A stretch of DNA of 64,000 nt from Bacillota bacterium (GCA_040757205.1 JBFLXL010000005.1:1-64000); one strand, 5' to 3'. Counted from the first letter of the stretch, positions 30,174-39,130 are shown. The notes: generated by a model not told the origin, from the sequence alone. Numbers and translations are program-made.

Positions 30174-30389
30174 ATGCCCCAAAAGAAGAACCGGCGCAAG
30201 AAAAGATACGAACAGTTGAAGTGGGAAACGGCACGCGAACTCCATCTGGAGGACGATTTGAAGGCCGGAGGCAATGCGTTGAGCGCCCGGGAGGCGGGAC
30301 GCATCGGCGGACAGATGGTACGCAAACTGGTTGAGGCCGGTGAAAGATCACTGCAAGAGACACAACTCAACAATAAAAAACCGGGGTGA
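30174..30389 (+). CDS. Alpha/beta-type small acid-soluble spore protein
   Basis: 71 residues from ATG 30174, with GAGGTGA six bases upstream. The core KWETARELHLEDDLKAGGNALSAREAGRIGGQMVRKLVEAG matches the SASP pattern, with its E-A-G-R-I-G-G-x-M-V motif. These proteins coat and protect spore DNA and are made in the forespore under sigma-G. A second ATG at 30155 with its own GGAGGTG opens a 59-codon frame overlapping this gene out of register; it is not SASP-like. Its setting between the LigD polymerase and ligase genes suggests spore DNA protection and repair are linked. The N-terminus is unusually basic (PQKKNRRKKRY). Confidence 0.85.
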   Translation: MPQKKNRRKKRYEQLKWETARELHLEDDLKAGGNALSAREAGRIGGQMVRKLVEAGERSLQETQLNNKKPG

Positions 30390-30528
30390 CGGCAGGCCCC
30401 GGCACGAATAGAAATCACCAGTGCGAGCAACAATAGGCTTCGACAAGGCGCAGCCCGTAGTTTTCCGGCTCCAGGATTTTAATCAGTCCCTTTGCCGGAA
30501 GCCGGCTCTGTGCCTTGTCGTTATTCCT

Positions 30529-31533
30529 TCAAAATGGAAACACGCAATCCTCCGGCGCCTGGTCGCCGAACCCTTCCAGCACCGGGTTGCGCAGCCGCCC
30601 TTGGTCGGTCCAGCCGGTGAACCGCACCCGGGCGGTCAAGGGTATCTCCAGCCAGGCGACCTCAAGACCCCGGCTCAACGAGGGTGTGTCCTTGAGCGGG
30701 GAACGTCCGGCCGCGTGGGTGCGGGCGATGCCGGTCAGAACGGTCAGGTCTCGCTCAGAAAGCCCGGCGGCCGCCCGGCCGATGTAGACCAGGTCCCTGC
30801 CGGAGTAGAGCCCGAGCAGCACGGCCTTCGCCCGCCCCTGTTTCAACAAGATGCCGCCCACCACCGCCTGCAAACGGCGGGAGTGCTTTACCTTGCGCCA
30901 GGTGGGGTGTTTGCACCCCAGGTGGTACCGGCCGGCCAGCTCTTTGCTCACAATCCCCTCCAGCCCGAGGGCGCCGGTCGCTTGGAACAATTCCACGCCG
31001 TCCGGGAGGCTCCGGCAGATCGCCACCGGTGCCTCTTCCGGCAGGATAGCCGCCAGGATTTCCTGCCGCCGGGCCAGCGGGCGGTCCAGCAGCCATTCCC
31101 CGTTGACGGACAGGAGGTCAAAAACCACGTAATGCACCGGCAGCTCCCGGCTCAGCGCCGCAGTGACTTTGCGGGTCCGATCGCGCCTCAGAATCCGCCC
31201 GAAGCTCGGACGGCCTTCCTCGTCCAGGACCACCGCTTCACCGTCCAAGACGGCCGACTCGCCTAGCAGGATCTTGGTCAGCACGTGAAGCTCCGGGTAG
31301 GTCTCGGTCCGCACCCCGCCCCGGCGCGTCCGGAGCCGGGCCCCATCCCTCCGGACCTCCGCAATGATCCGGATTCCGTCCCATTTCAACTGGTGCACAA
31401 AACCCGGGTTGTTGAACGGCGCCGGCCACGAAACGGGTTCCATGGGCGAAAACTTGGCGTTCATACCTCCAGTCTTTCCGGAAACGGGCGCGGGCGCCTC
31501 CATATTTGGGCGTTGATAAGGCGTGAAGCTCAC
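30529..31533 (-). CDS. ATP-dependent DNA ligase (LigD ligase domain)
   Basis: The nucleotidyltransferase domain has motif I as LKWDGIRIIAE (adenylated Lys), motif III as LDGEAVVLDEEGRPSF and VFDLLSVNG, motif IV as EGIVSKELAG, and motif V as WRKVKHS. An OB-fold domain follows, ending GFGDQAPEDCVFPF. The start is uncertain: GTG 31533 has AAGGA at correct spacing; ATG 31503 and ATG 31464 are alternatives. It resembles ligases partnered with Ku. Together with the separate polymerase (29159-30061) and Ku (32637-33491), it forms a split NHEJ set. Confidence 0.92.
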   Translation of the reverse strand: MSFTPYQRPNMEAPAPVSGKTGGMNAKFSPMEPVSWPAPFNNPGFVHQLKWDGIRIIAEVRRDGARLRTRRGGVRTETYPELHVLTKILLGESAVLDGEAVVLDEEGRPSFGRILRRDRTRKVTAALSRELPVHYVVFDLLSVNGEWLLDRPLARRQEILAAILPEEAPVAICRSLPDGVELFQATGALGLEGIVSKELAGRYHLGCKHPTWRKVKHSRRLQAVVGGILLKQGRAKAVLLGLYSGRDLVYIGRAAAGLSERDLTVLTGIARTHAAGRSPLKDTPSLSRGLEVAWLEIPLTARVRFTGWTDQGRLRNPVLEGFGDQAPEDCVFPF

Positions 31534-31647
31534 CCGGATCCTTGATAAGGGAAGAACCGTTGGGAAATGGCGGACGGGGACCCGGTCCGCCGCGGGTAAG
31601 CGCACGTCTTTGTGCGTACCCCCACGTCGGCTTTGAGTGTAATGGGC

Positions 31648-31676
31648 GTGACCTCGCGGGCCGAAAGGTGTATAAT
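31648..31676 (+). promoter_or_regulatory. Sigma-A type promoter of the PrsA-like gene
   Basis: A perfect TATAAT (31671-31676) is preceded at exactly 17 bases by GTGACC (31648-31653), four of six matches to the -35 consensus. Transcription would begin about 25 bases before the GTG start at 31711. Confidence 0.6.
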
Positions 31677-31710
31677 GGGGTCCAGTGCACTAAGAAGGGA
31701 GTAATCAATC

Positions 31711-32625
31711 GTGACTGAAGCATTCTCCAAATACGGTCGTTCTCGGCTGGTGGTTGGCATCGCCGTCCTGGTCGTCGCCGCCCTGCTCGCGGGGTCAGCC
31801 CTCGGCGGCTACGCCCTGGGTACCCGCGGGGCGGGCGGCGGTGAAACGGTGGCCGTCGTAAACGGCGAGCCCGTCTCCCGCGATGAGCTTTACGCCGAGA
31901 TGTACACGCAGACGGGTGATCAGACCCTGCAGGAGTTGATTAAACGCAAGCTGATCCTCCAGGAGGGCCGCGCCCAAGGGGTCGAGATAGCGGACGCCGA
32001 CATCCAGGCCCGGCTTAACGAGGTCATTGAAAGCGGATTTGCATCCCGGGAAGAGTTCGAGGAGGCCCTGGCAGCCTACGGACTGGAACAAAAGGACCTG
32101 GAGCAGCAGATGCGGATCCAACTCACCGTTGAAGCACTGCTTGGCAAACAGGTCGAACTGGACGAAGCCGAAGTAAAGGCCCACTTCGAGGCCAACCAGG
32201 AGCGTTTCGGTGAACCCGAGCGCCTGGAGGCGCGCCACATCGTGCTCAAGACCCGCGAAGAGGCGGAGAACGTCCGGTCTGAGCTGGCGGCGGGTGCCGA
32301 CTTCGCCGCCCTGGCCCGCGAGAAGTCGGTGGACACGCTCACCGCCGGCGGCGGGGGCAACCTGGACCCCATCCGGAACGGCGAATTCATCCCCGCCTGG
32401 CAGAAAGCCCTCTTCGGCAAGGAAGCCGGCCTGGTGGACGAAGTGATGGAGACCGAGTCCGGTTTTCACGTGGTCGAAATCCTGGAGAAGCACCCGGCCA
32501 CGGCGGCCGTGTTCGCCGACGTGGAGGCGAAAGTGCGCCGTGAACTCACCGAACAGGAGATCACCCGGCTCTACCCCGCCTGGCTGGACAGCCTGTTGGC
32601 CAAGGCCAAGGTGGAGTACAAGTAA
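31711..32625 (+). CDS. PrsA-like foldase (SurA-N / parvulin peptidyl-prolyl isomerase)
   Basis: A 304-residue exported protein. An N-terminal membrane anchor (LVVGIAVLVVAALLAGSALGGYALG) is followed by a SurA-N-type chaperone domain (VAVVNGEPVSRDELYAEMYTQ... LIKRKLILQEGRAQGVEIADADIQARLNEV). Then comes a parvulin domain (EARHIVLKTREEAENVRSELAAGADFAALAREKSVDT... GGNLDPIRNGEFIPAWQKALF... VETESGFHVVEIL). No lipobox Cys follows the hydrophobic stretch, so it is probably anchored as an uncleaved helix rather than a lipoprotein. It starts at GTG 31711 after AAGGGAG. The family folds secreted proteins outside the membrane. Confidence 0.92.
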   Translation: MTEAFSKYGRSRLVVGIAVLVVAALLAGSALGGYALGTRGAGGGETVAVVNGEPVSRDELYAEMYTQTGDQTLQELIKRKLILQEGRAQGVEIADADIQARLNEVIESGFASREEFEEALAAYGLEQKDLEQQMRIQLTVEALLGKQVELDEAEVKAHFEANQERFGEPERLEARHIVLKTREEAENVRSELAAGADFAALAREKSVDTLTAGGGGNLDPIRNGEFIPAWQKALFGKEAGLVDEVMETESGFHVVEILEKHPATAAVFADVEAKVRRELTEQEITRLYPAWLDSLLAKAKVEYK

Positions 32626-32636
32626 GCGTTCCTGCT

Positions 32637-33491
32637 CTACGGGTGGGCCGCGTCCCTGACCGGTGGGCGCGGCCGTTGCGTTTTTGTCCCCTTGCCTGCC
32701 GCCTTCCCGCGCTCTTTCCTGGCCTGTTCGATGCTCGCCTTCAGGGCCTCCATCAAGTCGACCACTTTTTCCGGGCGCGCCGGCGGCACGGTCACGACCG
32801 CCTCACCGGCCACCTTGGCCCGGATGATTTCCCAGACGGCCTCCCGCCTCTCGTCCCGGTATTTCTCGGGTTCAAACGGTCCCGCCAGGCTCTCCACCAG
32901 GCTCAAGGCCATTTTGACTTCGTTGTCGTGCAGGCTCACGCCGGCGCCCAGCTCCGGCAGGAGCGCGGGCGAACGCACCTCGTCCGGGTAGTACATGGTG
33001 CTCATCTGCAGCGCCGGCCCGCTGACCCGGAGCACCGCCAGCGACTCCTTGGTCCGGATGGACACCCGGGCCACCCCGACCCGCCCGCTCTTCTCCAGCG
33101 CTTCGCGCAGCAGGCTGTACACCTTTTCGCCGCCTTCGGCCGGCGACAGGTAGTAAGACCGGTCGTAGTAGACCGGATCGATTTCCCCGATGGGGACGAA
33201 ATCCAGGAGGGAGATGTTTCTCGCCCCGCCCGTGGGCAGGTTCTCCAGTTCATCCTCCGTCACGACCACGTACCGGCCCTTTTCGTACTCGTAGCCCCGG
33301 ACGATCTCCTCGGCCAGCACCTCTTCCTCACAGTGGGGGCAAAACTTGCGGTACCGGATCGGCATGTGGCAACTCTCGTGCAGGTAGTTGAATTTGATGT
33401 CCCGGTGCTCGGTCGCCGGATAAAGTTTCACCGGGATGTATACCAGGCCGAAGGTCACGGCCCCTTTCCAGATCGGGCGCAAAGCACGCAT
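32637..33491 (-). CDS. ku: Ku protein (NHEJ end-binding)
   Basis: Bacterial Ku forms a homodimeric ring on double-strand ends and recruits LigD. The 284-residue protein starts RALRPIWKGAVTFGLVYIPVKLYPATEHRDIKFNYLHESCHMPIRYRKFCPHCEEEV; this is the Ku-core beta-barrel with a CxxC pair. YYLSPAEGGEKVYSLLREALEKSGRVGVARVSIRTKESL follows. The C-terminal tail is basic (RKERGKAAGKGTKTQRPRPPVRD), as in extended Ku forms that bind LigD or DNA. It lies next to the PrsA gene (converging) and one gene from the ligase. Confidence 0.95.
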   Translation of the reverse strand: MRALRPIWKGAVTFGLVYIPVKLYPATEHRDIKFNYLHESCHMPIRYRKFCPHCEEEVLAEEIVRGYEYEKGRYVVVTEDELENLPTGGARNISLLDFVPIGEIDPVYYDRSYYLSPAEGGEKVYSLLREALEKSGRVGVARVSIRTKESLAVLRVSGPALQMSTMYYPDEVRSPALLPELGAGVSLHDNEVKMALSLVESLAGPFEPEKYRDERREAVWEIIRAKVAGEAVVTVPPARPEKVVDLMEALKASIEQARKERGKAAGKGTKTQRPRPPVRDAAHP

Positions 33492-33536
33492 CACTCCCCG
33501 TGCGCTTTTCCCCTAGTTTGCCTGCACGGACCAGGA

Positions 33537-34796
33537 TTATATCAAGCGTTTGCTGATTTTATCGCCGACAAACGAAAAGAGCATTTCCTTTTCCTCAAGG
33601 ACCGTTTCCAGGTGCACCGGGCGGCCCCAGAGCCGATGGACCAACGGCAGCGTTTTTTCCAGGTAGTGAACGTCCAGTTCCACTCCCTCATAGTGGTGTT
33701 TGAGGTAGAGTTCCCCGCGGCCGTTGAAGTCGCCCGTCTCCACCAGGATGTACGGGTGGCCGCAGTTGAAGAGGTTTTGCACCAGGGTGTCGCGCACCAC
33801 CCGCCAATCCTTTTCCACGGCCCGCCATTCGTAGCCGATCCTGCGGAATACAAAAAGGCCCATTTCCCGGACCAGTTCCTCGGTCAGGTGGTTGCGCAAA
33901 AACCCCGCGTCGTCACTGGTGACCCGCGCTTCAAAAACGGCGTCCCGCCCCCAACGCCGGTCGATGTCGGCGAAGATCGACAGGCCCAGGAGGTAGGGGT
34001 TCACCTGCAAACGCAAAGGCTGGACAAGCTGGGCGTGCATCCGTGCGAAATCAACCGCTTCCGCCTCCGTGAGCTCCAGGCGGCGCATGATCTCCAGGTG
34101 CCAGAAGGTGGCCCAGCCCTCGTTGCACAACTTGGTGGCCGACTGCGGCCGGAAGTACAGCGACTCGTCCCGGACAACGGCCAGGATGTCCCGCTCCCAG
34201 GAGTCCAGATGGTGAGCGAACCGGGCGATGAACCCCAGGAAGTCGTTTTTCGGGTGGTCGGCCGACTCACCGGCGCCCGCCCGCCCGGCGTACGCCGGAT
34301 GCCTGGGGTAATCGACGTGTTCGGCAACCGCCAGCGCCGCGTCCAGGAACTGCTCCACCCGGTCCCGCCCGCAGGCTTCTTCGTAACCTCGAAACCGGCC
34401 GGCGGCGGCGGCCATACTGTCCAGCGCGGTCCGCGGCGCGGTCCGTGCAAAGTAAGCGTTGTGTTTGAAGAAGTCGCTGTGCGCGAGGACGTGGGCGATC
34501 ACCAGCCGGTTCTGAATCCGGGAGTTGCCCTGAAGCAAAAAGGCATAGCACGGGTCGGTATTGATCACCATCTCGTACATCCGGCTTAAATTATGGTCGT
34601 ATTCCGCCTTGATGCGCTGGTAGGCCTTCCCGAAACTCCAGTGGCCGAACCGGGTGGGCATCCCGTAGGCGCCGAAGCTGTAGAGCACCTCGGGCGGACA
34701 GATTTCGAAGTGCATGTCGCGGAAATCCAGGCCGCACTCCCGGGCGACCGCCATTATCTCCTCGATGTCTCTTTCAAGGTGTTCCAGGTCGCACAA
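33537..34796 (-). CDS. spoVR: SpoVR-family protein
   Basis: A 419-residue cytosolic protein of the stage V sporulation R family, required in Bacillus for spore cortex formation. Blocks seen are DMHFEICPPEVLYSFGAYGMPTRFGHWSFGKAYQRIKAEYDHNLSRMYEMVINTDPCYAFLLQGNS and ILAVVRDESLYFRPQSATKLCNEGWATFWHLEIMRRL. The start is TTG 34796 with AAGGAGGG eight bases upstream. It is the third gene of the prkA-yhbH-spoVR set on the minus strand, a widely conserved trio. A run of 13 C lies in the gap before it (34868-34880), a likely slippage or assembly-sensitive spot. Confidence 0.95.
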   Translation of the reverse strand: MCDLEHLERDIEEIMAVARECGLDFRDMHFEICPPEVLYSFGAYGMPTRFGHWSFGKAYQRIKAEYDHNLSRMYEMVINTDPCYAFLLQGNSRIQNRLVIAHVLAHSDFFKHNAYFARTAPRTALDSMAAAAGRFRGYEEACGRDRVEQFLDAALAVAEHVDYPRHPAYAGRAGAGESADHPKNDFLGFIARFAHHLDSWERDILAVVRDESLYFRPQSATKLCNEGWATFWHLEIMRRLELTEAEAVDFARMHAQLVQPLRLQVNPYLLGLSIFADIDRRWGRDAVFEARVTSDDAGFLRNHLTEELVREMGLFVFRRIGYEWRAVEKDWRVVRDTLVQNLFNCGHPYILVETGDFNGRGELYLKHHYEGVELDVHYLEKTLPLVHRLWGRPVHLETVLEEKEMLFSFVGDKISKRLI

Positions 34797-34909
34797 ACCG
34801 CTTTTCCCTCCTTGTCAGCCACGTGGCACCGTACCGCCTTCGGCCGGTTCCAGGTCGTACAAGAGCTCCCCCCCCCCCCCTTGTCAGGCGTCCGGACCGT
34901 CCCCTTCGC

Positions 34910-36037
34910 TCACGAGCGGGCCTGGAAGAAAGTCCGCAGGGCGCCGTATACCTCGCCCTTGTCCCGCAGCACCACCGTCACAAAGCGGGGATCAGCGATC
35001 TTCTTGAAGACGCTGCGCAGGGTGCTCGTGTAGTAGTACGAGCCTTCGATTTCCCCGTAGCCGACGAGGTTCGAGACCCCGGCCAGTTGCGTCGCCAGGG
35101 CGGCGCACAGTTCGTTGTCGGAGGTGAGGTTGTCGCCGTCCGAGAAATGGAAGGCGTATATGTTGTATTGCCGCGGCGGGTAGCGTTCAGCCACAATGTC
35201 CAGGGCCAGGCGGTAGACCGACGAACAGCGCGTGCCGCCGCTCTCTCCCCGGGAAAAAAACCCTTCCGGCGTGGTCTCCCGGGCTTCGGTGTGGTGAGCC
35301 AGGAACACCGTTTCCACGCTGTCGTACCGCGTTCTCAGGAAACGGACCGTCCAGAAGAAAAACGTCCGGGCGATTTGTTTTTCGAACGGACCCATTGAAC
35401 CGGAGGTGTCCATCATGGCCAGGACCACGGCGGCGGATTCGGACTGGCGGACGGTATGCCAGGTCCGGTACCTGAGGTCCTCGGGGGCGACCTGTAAGCC
35501 CGGGCGCCCATTCAGGGTGTTTCTCCGGAGCACCTCCTTGATGGTCCGGCGGCGGTCCAGGTTTCCCGCCAAACCCTTGGGGCGCACATCACGAAAGTCC
35601 ACGCTGTCGGTGACCAGCCGCGGCTGCGGTTTGTCGCGCAGGTTGGGCAGGTGCAGGTCTTCGAACATCAGCGCCGATAACTCGTCGAGAGTCACTTCCG
35701 CTTCATAGTACTCGATGCCCGGTTCACTGCCGGCGCCTTTGCCGCCCCAGACGGCCGGGCAGCCGCCCGCCACCATGTCGCCGATTTCCACCCCACCCCC
35801 GCCATGGCCGACTTGCTTCCGTCGGTTCTGATCGAAACGGAAGCGGTATTCCCGGATGGCCCGCACCGGGATCCTGACCGGCCGGTCCGCATCCGAAACG
35901 ATGATGCTCTCCTCGCTGACGATGTCGGACAGGTGCTCCCGGATGGCCCGGCGCACCTTCTCGCGGTGCCGCTGCTGATCCCGCAGGCCCTTCCGGTGCA
36001 GGGACCAGTCTTCGTGTTCGATCGTAAACCGTTTCAC
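34910..36037 (-). CDS. yhbH: YhbH/YeaH family protein (DUF444, vWA-like)
   Basis: A 375-residue cytosolic protein. GTG 36037 is preferred (MKRFTIEHEDWSLHRKGLRDQQRHREKVRRAIREHLSDIVSEESI) because GGGAGG sits 8 bases upstream. A Gly-rich QVGHGGGGVEIGDM linker leads to a vWA-like domain with the metal-site motif MMDTSGSMGPFEK and later SDGDNLTSDNELC. The family is needed for sporulation in Bacillus and is always found with PrkA and SpoVR, probably as its partner. The molecular function is not known. Confidence 0.94.
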   Translation of the reverse strand: MKRFTIEHEDWSLHRKGLRDQQRHREKVRRAIREHLSDIVSEESIIVSDADRPVRIPVRAIREYRFRFDQNRRKQVGHGGGGVEIGDMVAGGCPAVWGGKGAGSEPGIEYYEAEVTLDELSALMFEDLHLPNLRDKPQPRLVTDSVDFRDVRPKGLAGNLDRRRTIKEVLRRNTLNGRPGLQVAPEDLRYRTWHTVRQSESAAVVLAMMDTSGSMGPFEKQIARTFFFWTVRFLRTRYDSVETVFLAHHTEARETTPEGFFSRGESGGTRCSSVYRLALDIVAERYPPRQYNIYAFHFSDGDNLTSDNELCAALATQLAGVSNLVGYGEIEGSYYYTSTLRSVFKKIADPRFVTVVLRDKGEVYGALRTFFQARS

Positions 36038-36139
36038 TGCCGCCGGCCTCCCCAAACAAGCCCGGCTGCCGGTTCAGCACGATCAGCCGTTGCCGCTTTC
36101 GTTACCCGCAATTCAACCGGCCTCCCCATACAAACCCGG

Positions 36140-38035
36140 CTACCGGTTTAGCAGACTGCCGACGTAGCGCAAGAGCTCCGCCGCGCAGACCGGGCAGAAC
36201 CCGCGGTCGGCCGTCAACCGGTTCCGGACATCTTCCATTCTCTGGACTTGCAAGGGATCGGGGTTGCGGGTGGAGGTGGTGATTTTGATCACGTCCTTCA
36301 GGTCGGCGAAGAGCTTCTTCTCGATCGCTTCCCGCAGCCGCGGGTGGCGGGTAAAGTCAAACCGCTCGCCCTTCCTGGAAACGGCCGAGATGCGGATCAG
36401 GATCTCTTCGCGGAAGGCTTTCTTCGCGTTTTCCGTAATTCCGATCTGTTCTTCGATGGAACGCATGAGCTTTTCATCCGGTTCCAGTTCCTCGCCGGTC
36501 ACGGGGTCATGAACCGCCGCCCGGCAGCAGAAGGCGTCCACGTTGTCCAGGTAATTCTCGCATAGGACCCGGGCCGAATCCTCGTAGGAGTGGGTAAAAG
36601 CGCGCTGCACCTCGCGCCGGGCGAACTCATCGTATTCCTGACGGGCGGTGACGATGAAGTTCAGCAAACGTTCCCGTTCCTCCCGCCCGATGGACGGGTG
36701 CTGGTCCAGTCCCTCGCGCAGCGCCCGCAGCACCTCCAGCGCGTTGAGGCACCCGGTCTCGCTCCGGATCAGCGCGGACGACAGCCGGTTGACCACGTAG
36801 CGGGGGTCGACCCCGGTCATCCCCTCGTCCGGATGCTCACTCCGGAGTTCAGCCAGGTCCCGGCGGCCGAAGCCCTCGACCTCCTCCCCGTCGTACAAGC
36901 GCATCTTTTTCACCAGGTCCAGCCCCGGTTTCCGCGACTCCCGAAGCCGGGAGAGCACCGAGAAGACGGCCGCCGCCCGCAGGGCGTACGGGGCCAGGTG
37001 CACATCACTAAGATCGCTCTGGCCGATCAGCTTCCGGTAAATCCGGACCTCTTCGGAAACACGGAGGTTGTAGGGAATCCGCATCACCAGCAGGCGGGAC
37101 ACCAGGGCCTCGTTCTTCCGGTTGGCGACAAAGGCCCGGTACTCGGACTCGTTCGTATGGGCGGCGATCATCTCGTCCGCGCTGATCAGGGAGTACCTCC
37201 CGGCCTTGAAGTTTCCCTCCTGGGAGAGGCTCAAGAGGTTCCAAAGGAATTTCTCGTCGCACTTGAGCATCTCTTGGAACTCCATCAGGCCCCGGTTGGC
37301 GATGTTCAGTTCCCCGTCAAACCGGTACGCCCGGGGGTCGGACTCGGCCCCGTACTCGGCGATGGTCGAGAAATCGATGCTCCCGGTCAACTCGGCGATG
37401 TCCTGGGATTTAGGGTCCGAGGGGGCGAAGGTGCCGATCCCCACCCGCCGTTCCTCGGACAAAAAGATGCGCTCGACCGGGACCTCCTCGATCCGGCCGC
37501 CGTACTCCGTTCCCACCCGCAAGCGGCAGGCCGGGCACAATTCCCCCTCGATGTGCAGGTTGTATTCCCGGGCGAAGGCGTCCCGGACCGCGGCCGGGAT
37601 CAGGTGCAGGGGTTCCTCGTGCATCGGGCAGCCCTTGATCGCGTACACCGCGCCCTCTTCCGTGCGGCTGTACTCCTCCAGGCCCCGCTTCAAGAGCGTG
37701 ACCAGCGTGGACTTGCCGCCGCTCACCGGACCCATCAGGAGCAGGATGCGGTGGCGCACATCCAGGCGGCGGGCCGCCGGGTGCAGGTATTCGTCCACCA
37801 GCTTTTCCAGGGTCTCGTCCAGCCCGAACAGTTCCCGGGCAAAAAACTTGTATTGTTTTACACCTTCTACTTTCTCCACCCCGGCCGCCATGACCATCCG
37901 GAAGATCCGGGAGTGACTGAGCTGGCAAACCCAAGGCCGGCGGCGCACCACCTCCAGGTAGTCCCTGAAGGTCCCCTGCCACTCGAGCTTTCTCCTGGCC
38001 GCACGATACTCTTCCAGGTGGTGGAGAAAACGCAT
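36140..38035 (-). CDS. prkA: PrkA serine protein kinase / AAA+ protein
   Basis: A 631-residue protein. The N-terminal AAA+ core contains ILLLMGPVSGGKSTLVTLLKRGLEEYSR (Walker A) and ELNIANRGLMEFQEMLKCDEKFLWNLLSLSQEGNFKAG. The C-terminal PrkA kinase-like domain contains LLNFIVTARQEYDEFARREVQRAFTHSYEDSARVLCENYLDNVDAFC. In Bacillus, PrkA supports the sporulation transition; recent work on the family stresses AAA+ protease-like activity. ATG 38035 has GGGAGG upstream, so it is preferred to 38065. It is the first gene of the prkA-yhbH-spoVR operon. Confidence 0.95.
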   Translation of the reverse strand: MRFLHHLEEYRAARRKLEWQGTFRDYLEVVRRRPWVCQLSHSRIFRMVMAAGVEKVEGVKQYKFFARELFGLDETLEKLVDEYLHPAARRLDVRHRILLLMGPVSGGKSTLVTLLKRGLEEYSRTEEGAVYAIKGCPMHEEPLHLIPAAVRDAFAREYNLHIEGELCPACRLRVGTEYGGRIEEVPVERIFLSEERRVGIGTFAPSDPKSQDIAELTGSIDFSTIAEYGAESDPRAYRFDGELNIANRGLMEFQEMLKCDEKFLWNLLSLSQEGNFKAGRYSLISADEMIAAHTNESEYRAFVANRKNEALVSRLLVMRIPYNLRVSEEVRIYRKLIGQSDLSDVHLAPYALRAAAVFSVLSRLRESRKPGLDLVKKMRLYDGEEVEGFGRRDLAELRSEHPDEGMTGVDPRYVVNRLSSALIRSETGCLNALEVLRALREGLDQHPSIGREERERLLNFIVTARQEYDEFARREVQRAFTHSYEDSARVLCENYLDNVDAFCCRAAVHDPVTGEELEPDEKLMRSIEEQIGITENAKKAFREEILIRISAVSRKGERFDFTRHPRLREAIEKKLFADLKDVIKITTSTRNPDPLQVQRMEDVRNRLTADRGFCPVCAAELLRYVGSLLNR

Positions 38036-38100
38036 GTCCTGCCTCCCGCAAGCCAAGTAGTTCACGGTACCAGTATATGCGCCGGTTTCGGGGAAAAAGA

Positions 38101-38392
38101 ATTAGTGGTCGGTGGTCGGGAAGAAGGGTGATGGGTGGTCGGTGGTTGAGCCGTGGCAAAATCCTGGGTCAAAACGATTGACTGGAACTTACTGGGTGGT
38201 CAGTGTGCGACCCGGGGAGGAAACCAGGTGAAAGCAAAGCACTTTGGAAGAACCGGGGGGGCTACGACTGGAGGCTGACGACCATTACAGTGGCCGGCGG
38301 TTGGACCAGGAAAAGGAACCTCGTTCAAGGTACATTGGCCGCGAACCAGTGGACAGCCCCGGTGACCGACGACTGACCACCAACCACTAATC
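38101..38392. repeat. MITE-like segment with ATTAGTGGTCGGTGGTC terminal inverted repeats
   Basis: ATTAGTGGTCGGTGGTC (38101-38117) is mirrored by GACCACCAACCACTAAT (38376-38392), with one mismatch in 17. A third degenerate direct copy (GGTGGTCGGTGGTTG) lies at 38134-38148 and part of one at 38189. The 290 bases inside hold no gene. The right arm touches the stop codon of the small ORF at 38391. Confidence 0.55.
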
Positions 38393-38564
38393 AGTGCAAG
38401 GGGATGACGATGTAGTGCTTATCGGTCTCCAGTATTTCCGGCAGCTCATCCGCGGGGACAAACCGGTATACCACTTCGTCGCCCTCGACCCAGGTCACGA
38501 GGTAATTCATCCGGCCCGCCTCCCAGTGCACAATGTATGGTGTATACAGTATTACTACGCCCAT
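38391..38564 (-). CDS. Small hypothetical protein (39-57 residues)
   Basis: The frame from ATG 38564 to TGA 38391 encodes 57 residues; an inner ATG at 38510, preceded by GGGAGG at correct spacing, gives 39 residues (MNYLVTWVEGDEVVYRFVPA and onward to IVIPLH). The composition is protein-like, with alternating strands and acidic turns, suggesting a small beta-rich fold. The inner start is the better supported one. No family is recognised. Its stop overlaps the right inverted repeat of the MITE-like segment, so its 3' end may have been created by insertion. Confidence 0.45.
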   Translation of the reverse strand: MGVVILYTPYIVHWEAGRMNYLVTWVEGDEVVYRFVPADELPEILETDKHYIVIPLH

Positions 38565-38829
38565 CCTAACAGACTATTCCCCGGGCGGCAAGCTTTTTTG
38601 TCTTCTCTAGTTTACCGTGACGGTGCGCGAGTACGAAAAGTACGGGGGATCCGGGTCTTTAATGCCGTTATGAACGGTTTGCGTTACCTGTGCTGGGGCG
38701 GGGACGGCTAAGCCGTCCAACCCAAAAGGCTCAGGCGTGGAAAACTGCTTGGGATGTGCGCACGCCGCGCAGCGGCAGTCCCCAGCTTCAGGTGCACGCT
38801 TTGTTGGGTGGTGTTGTTAGAAGTATACT

Positions 38830-39130
38830 TTATCTTCGGTCGAGCCACTGATAATACTTCATTACGCCTTGAACACCGAACCATTTGAATGGCTCTGGGG
38901 GGATGAACGAAAGTTTGTGATTGGCATAGGCGGTTTTTTCCCAACCGTGAGGCATGCCGTGGTACATGCTGGAAATAATATTCCCGAACATGAAAGAGGA
39001 ATTGACGCCGTGACCGCTGTATGCCAAACCGTAATAAATATTTTTGAACTTGCCTGTTACGCCGACAGACTCCACTCTATCGTATGAAATACCCAAAATG
39101 CCGTTCCATTTTCCTGTTCCCCTATGGTTA
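38830..39130 (-). pseudogene. C-terminal remnant of an FAD-dependent amine/amino-acid oxidoreductase
   Basis: The frame ending at 38830 reads GILGISYDRVESVGVTGKFK, then NIYYGLAYSGHGVNSSFMFG and PPEPFKWFGVQGVMKYYQWLDRR. The xYGLxYSGHGVN motif followed by IPPEPLxWxGVxG is the C-terminus of DAO-type (GlpO/DadA-like) flavin oxidoreductases, the part that closes over FAD. An in-frame stop lies about 50 bases upstream and the N-terminal 300 residues are absent. It is therefore a decayed remnant; there is no proper start. The segment 38565-38829 beside it has no recognised feature. Confidence 0.6.

Noticed and set aside
29648-30334. 228-codon plus-strand frame over the LigD polymerase
   Set aside because: Mostly antisense shadow of a well supported gene; only its tail from ATG 30155 has a ribosome-binding site, discussed as a finding.
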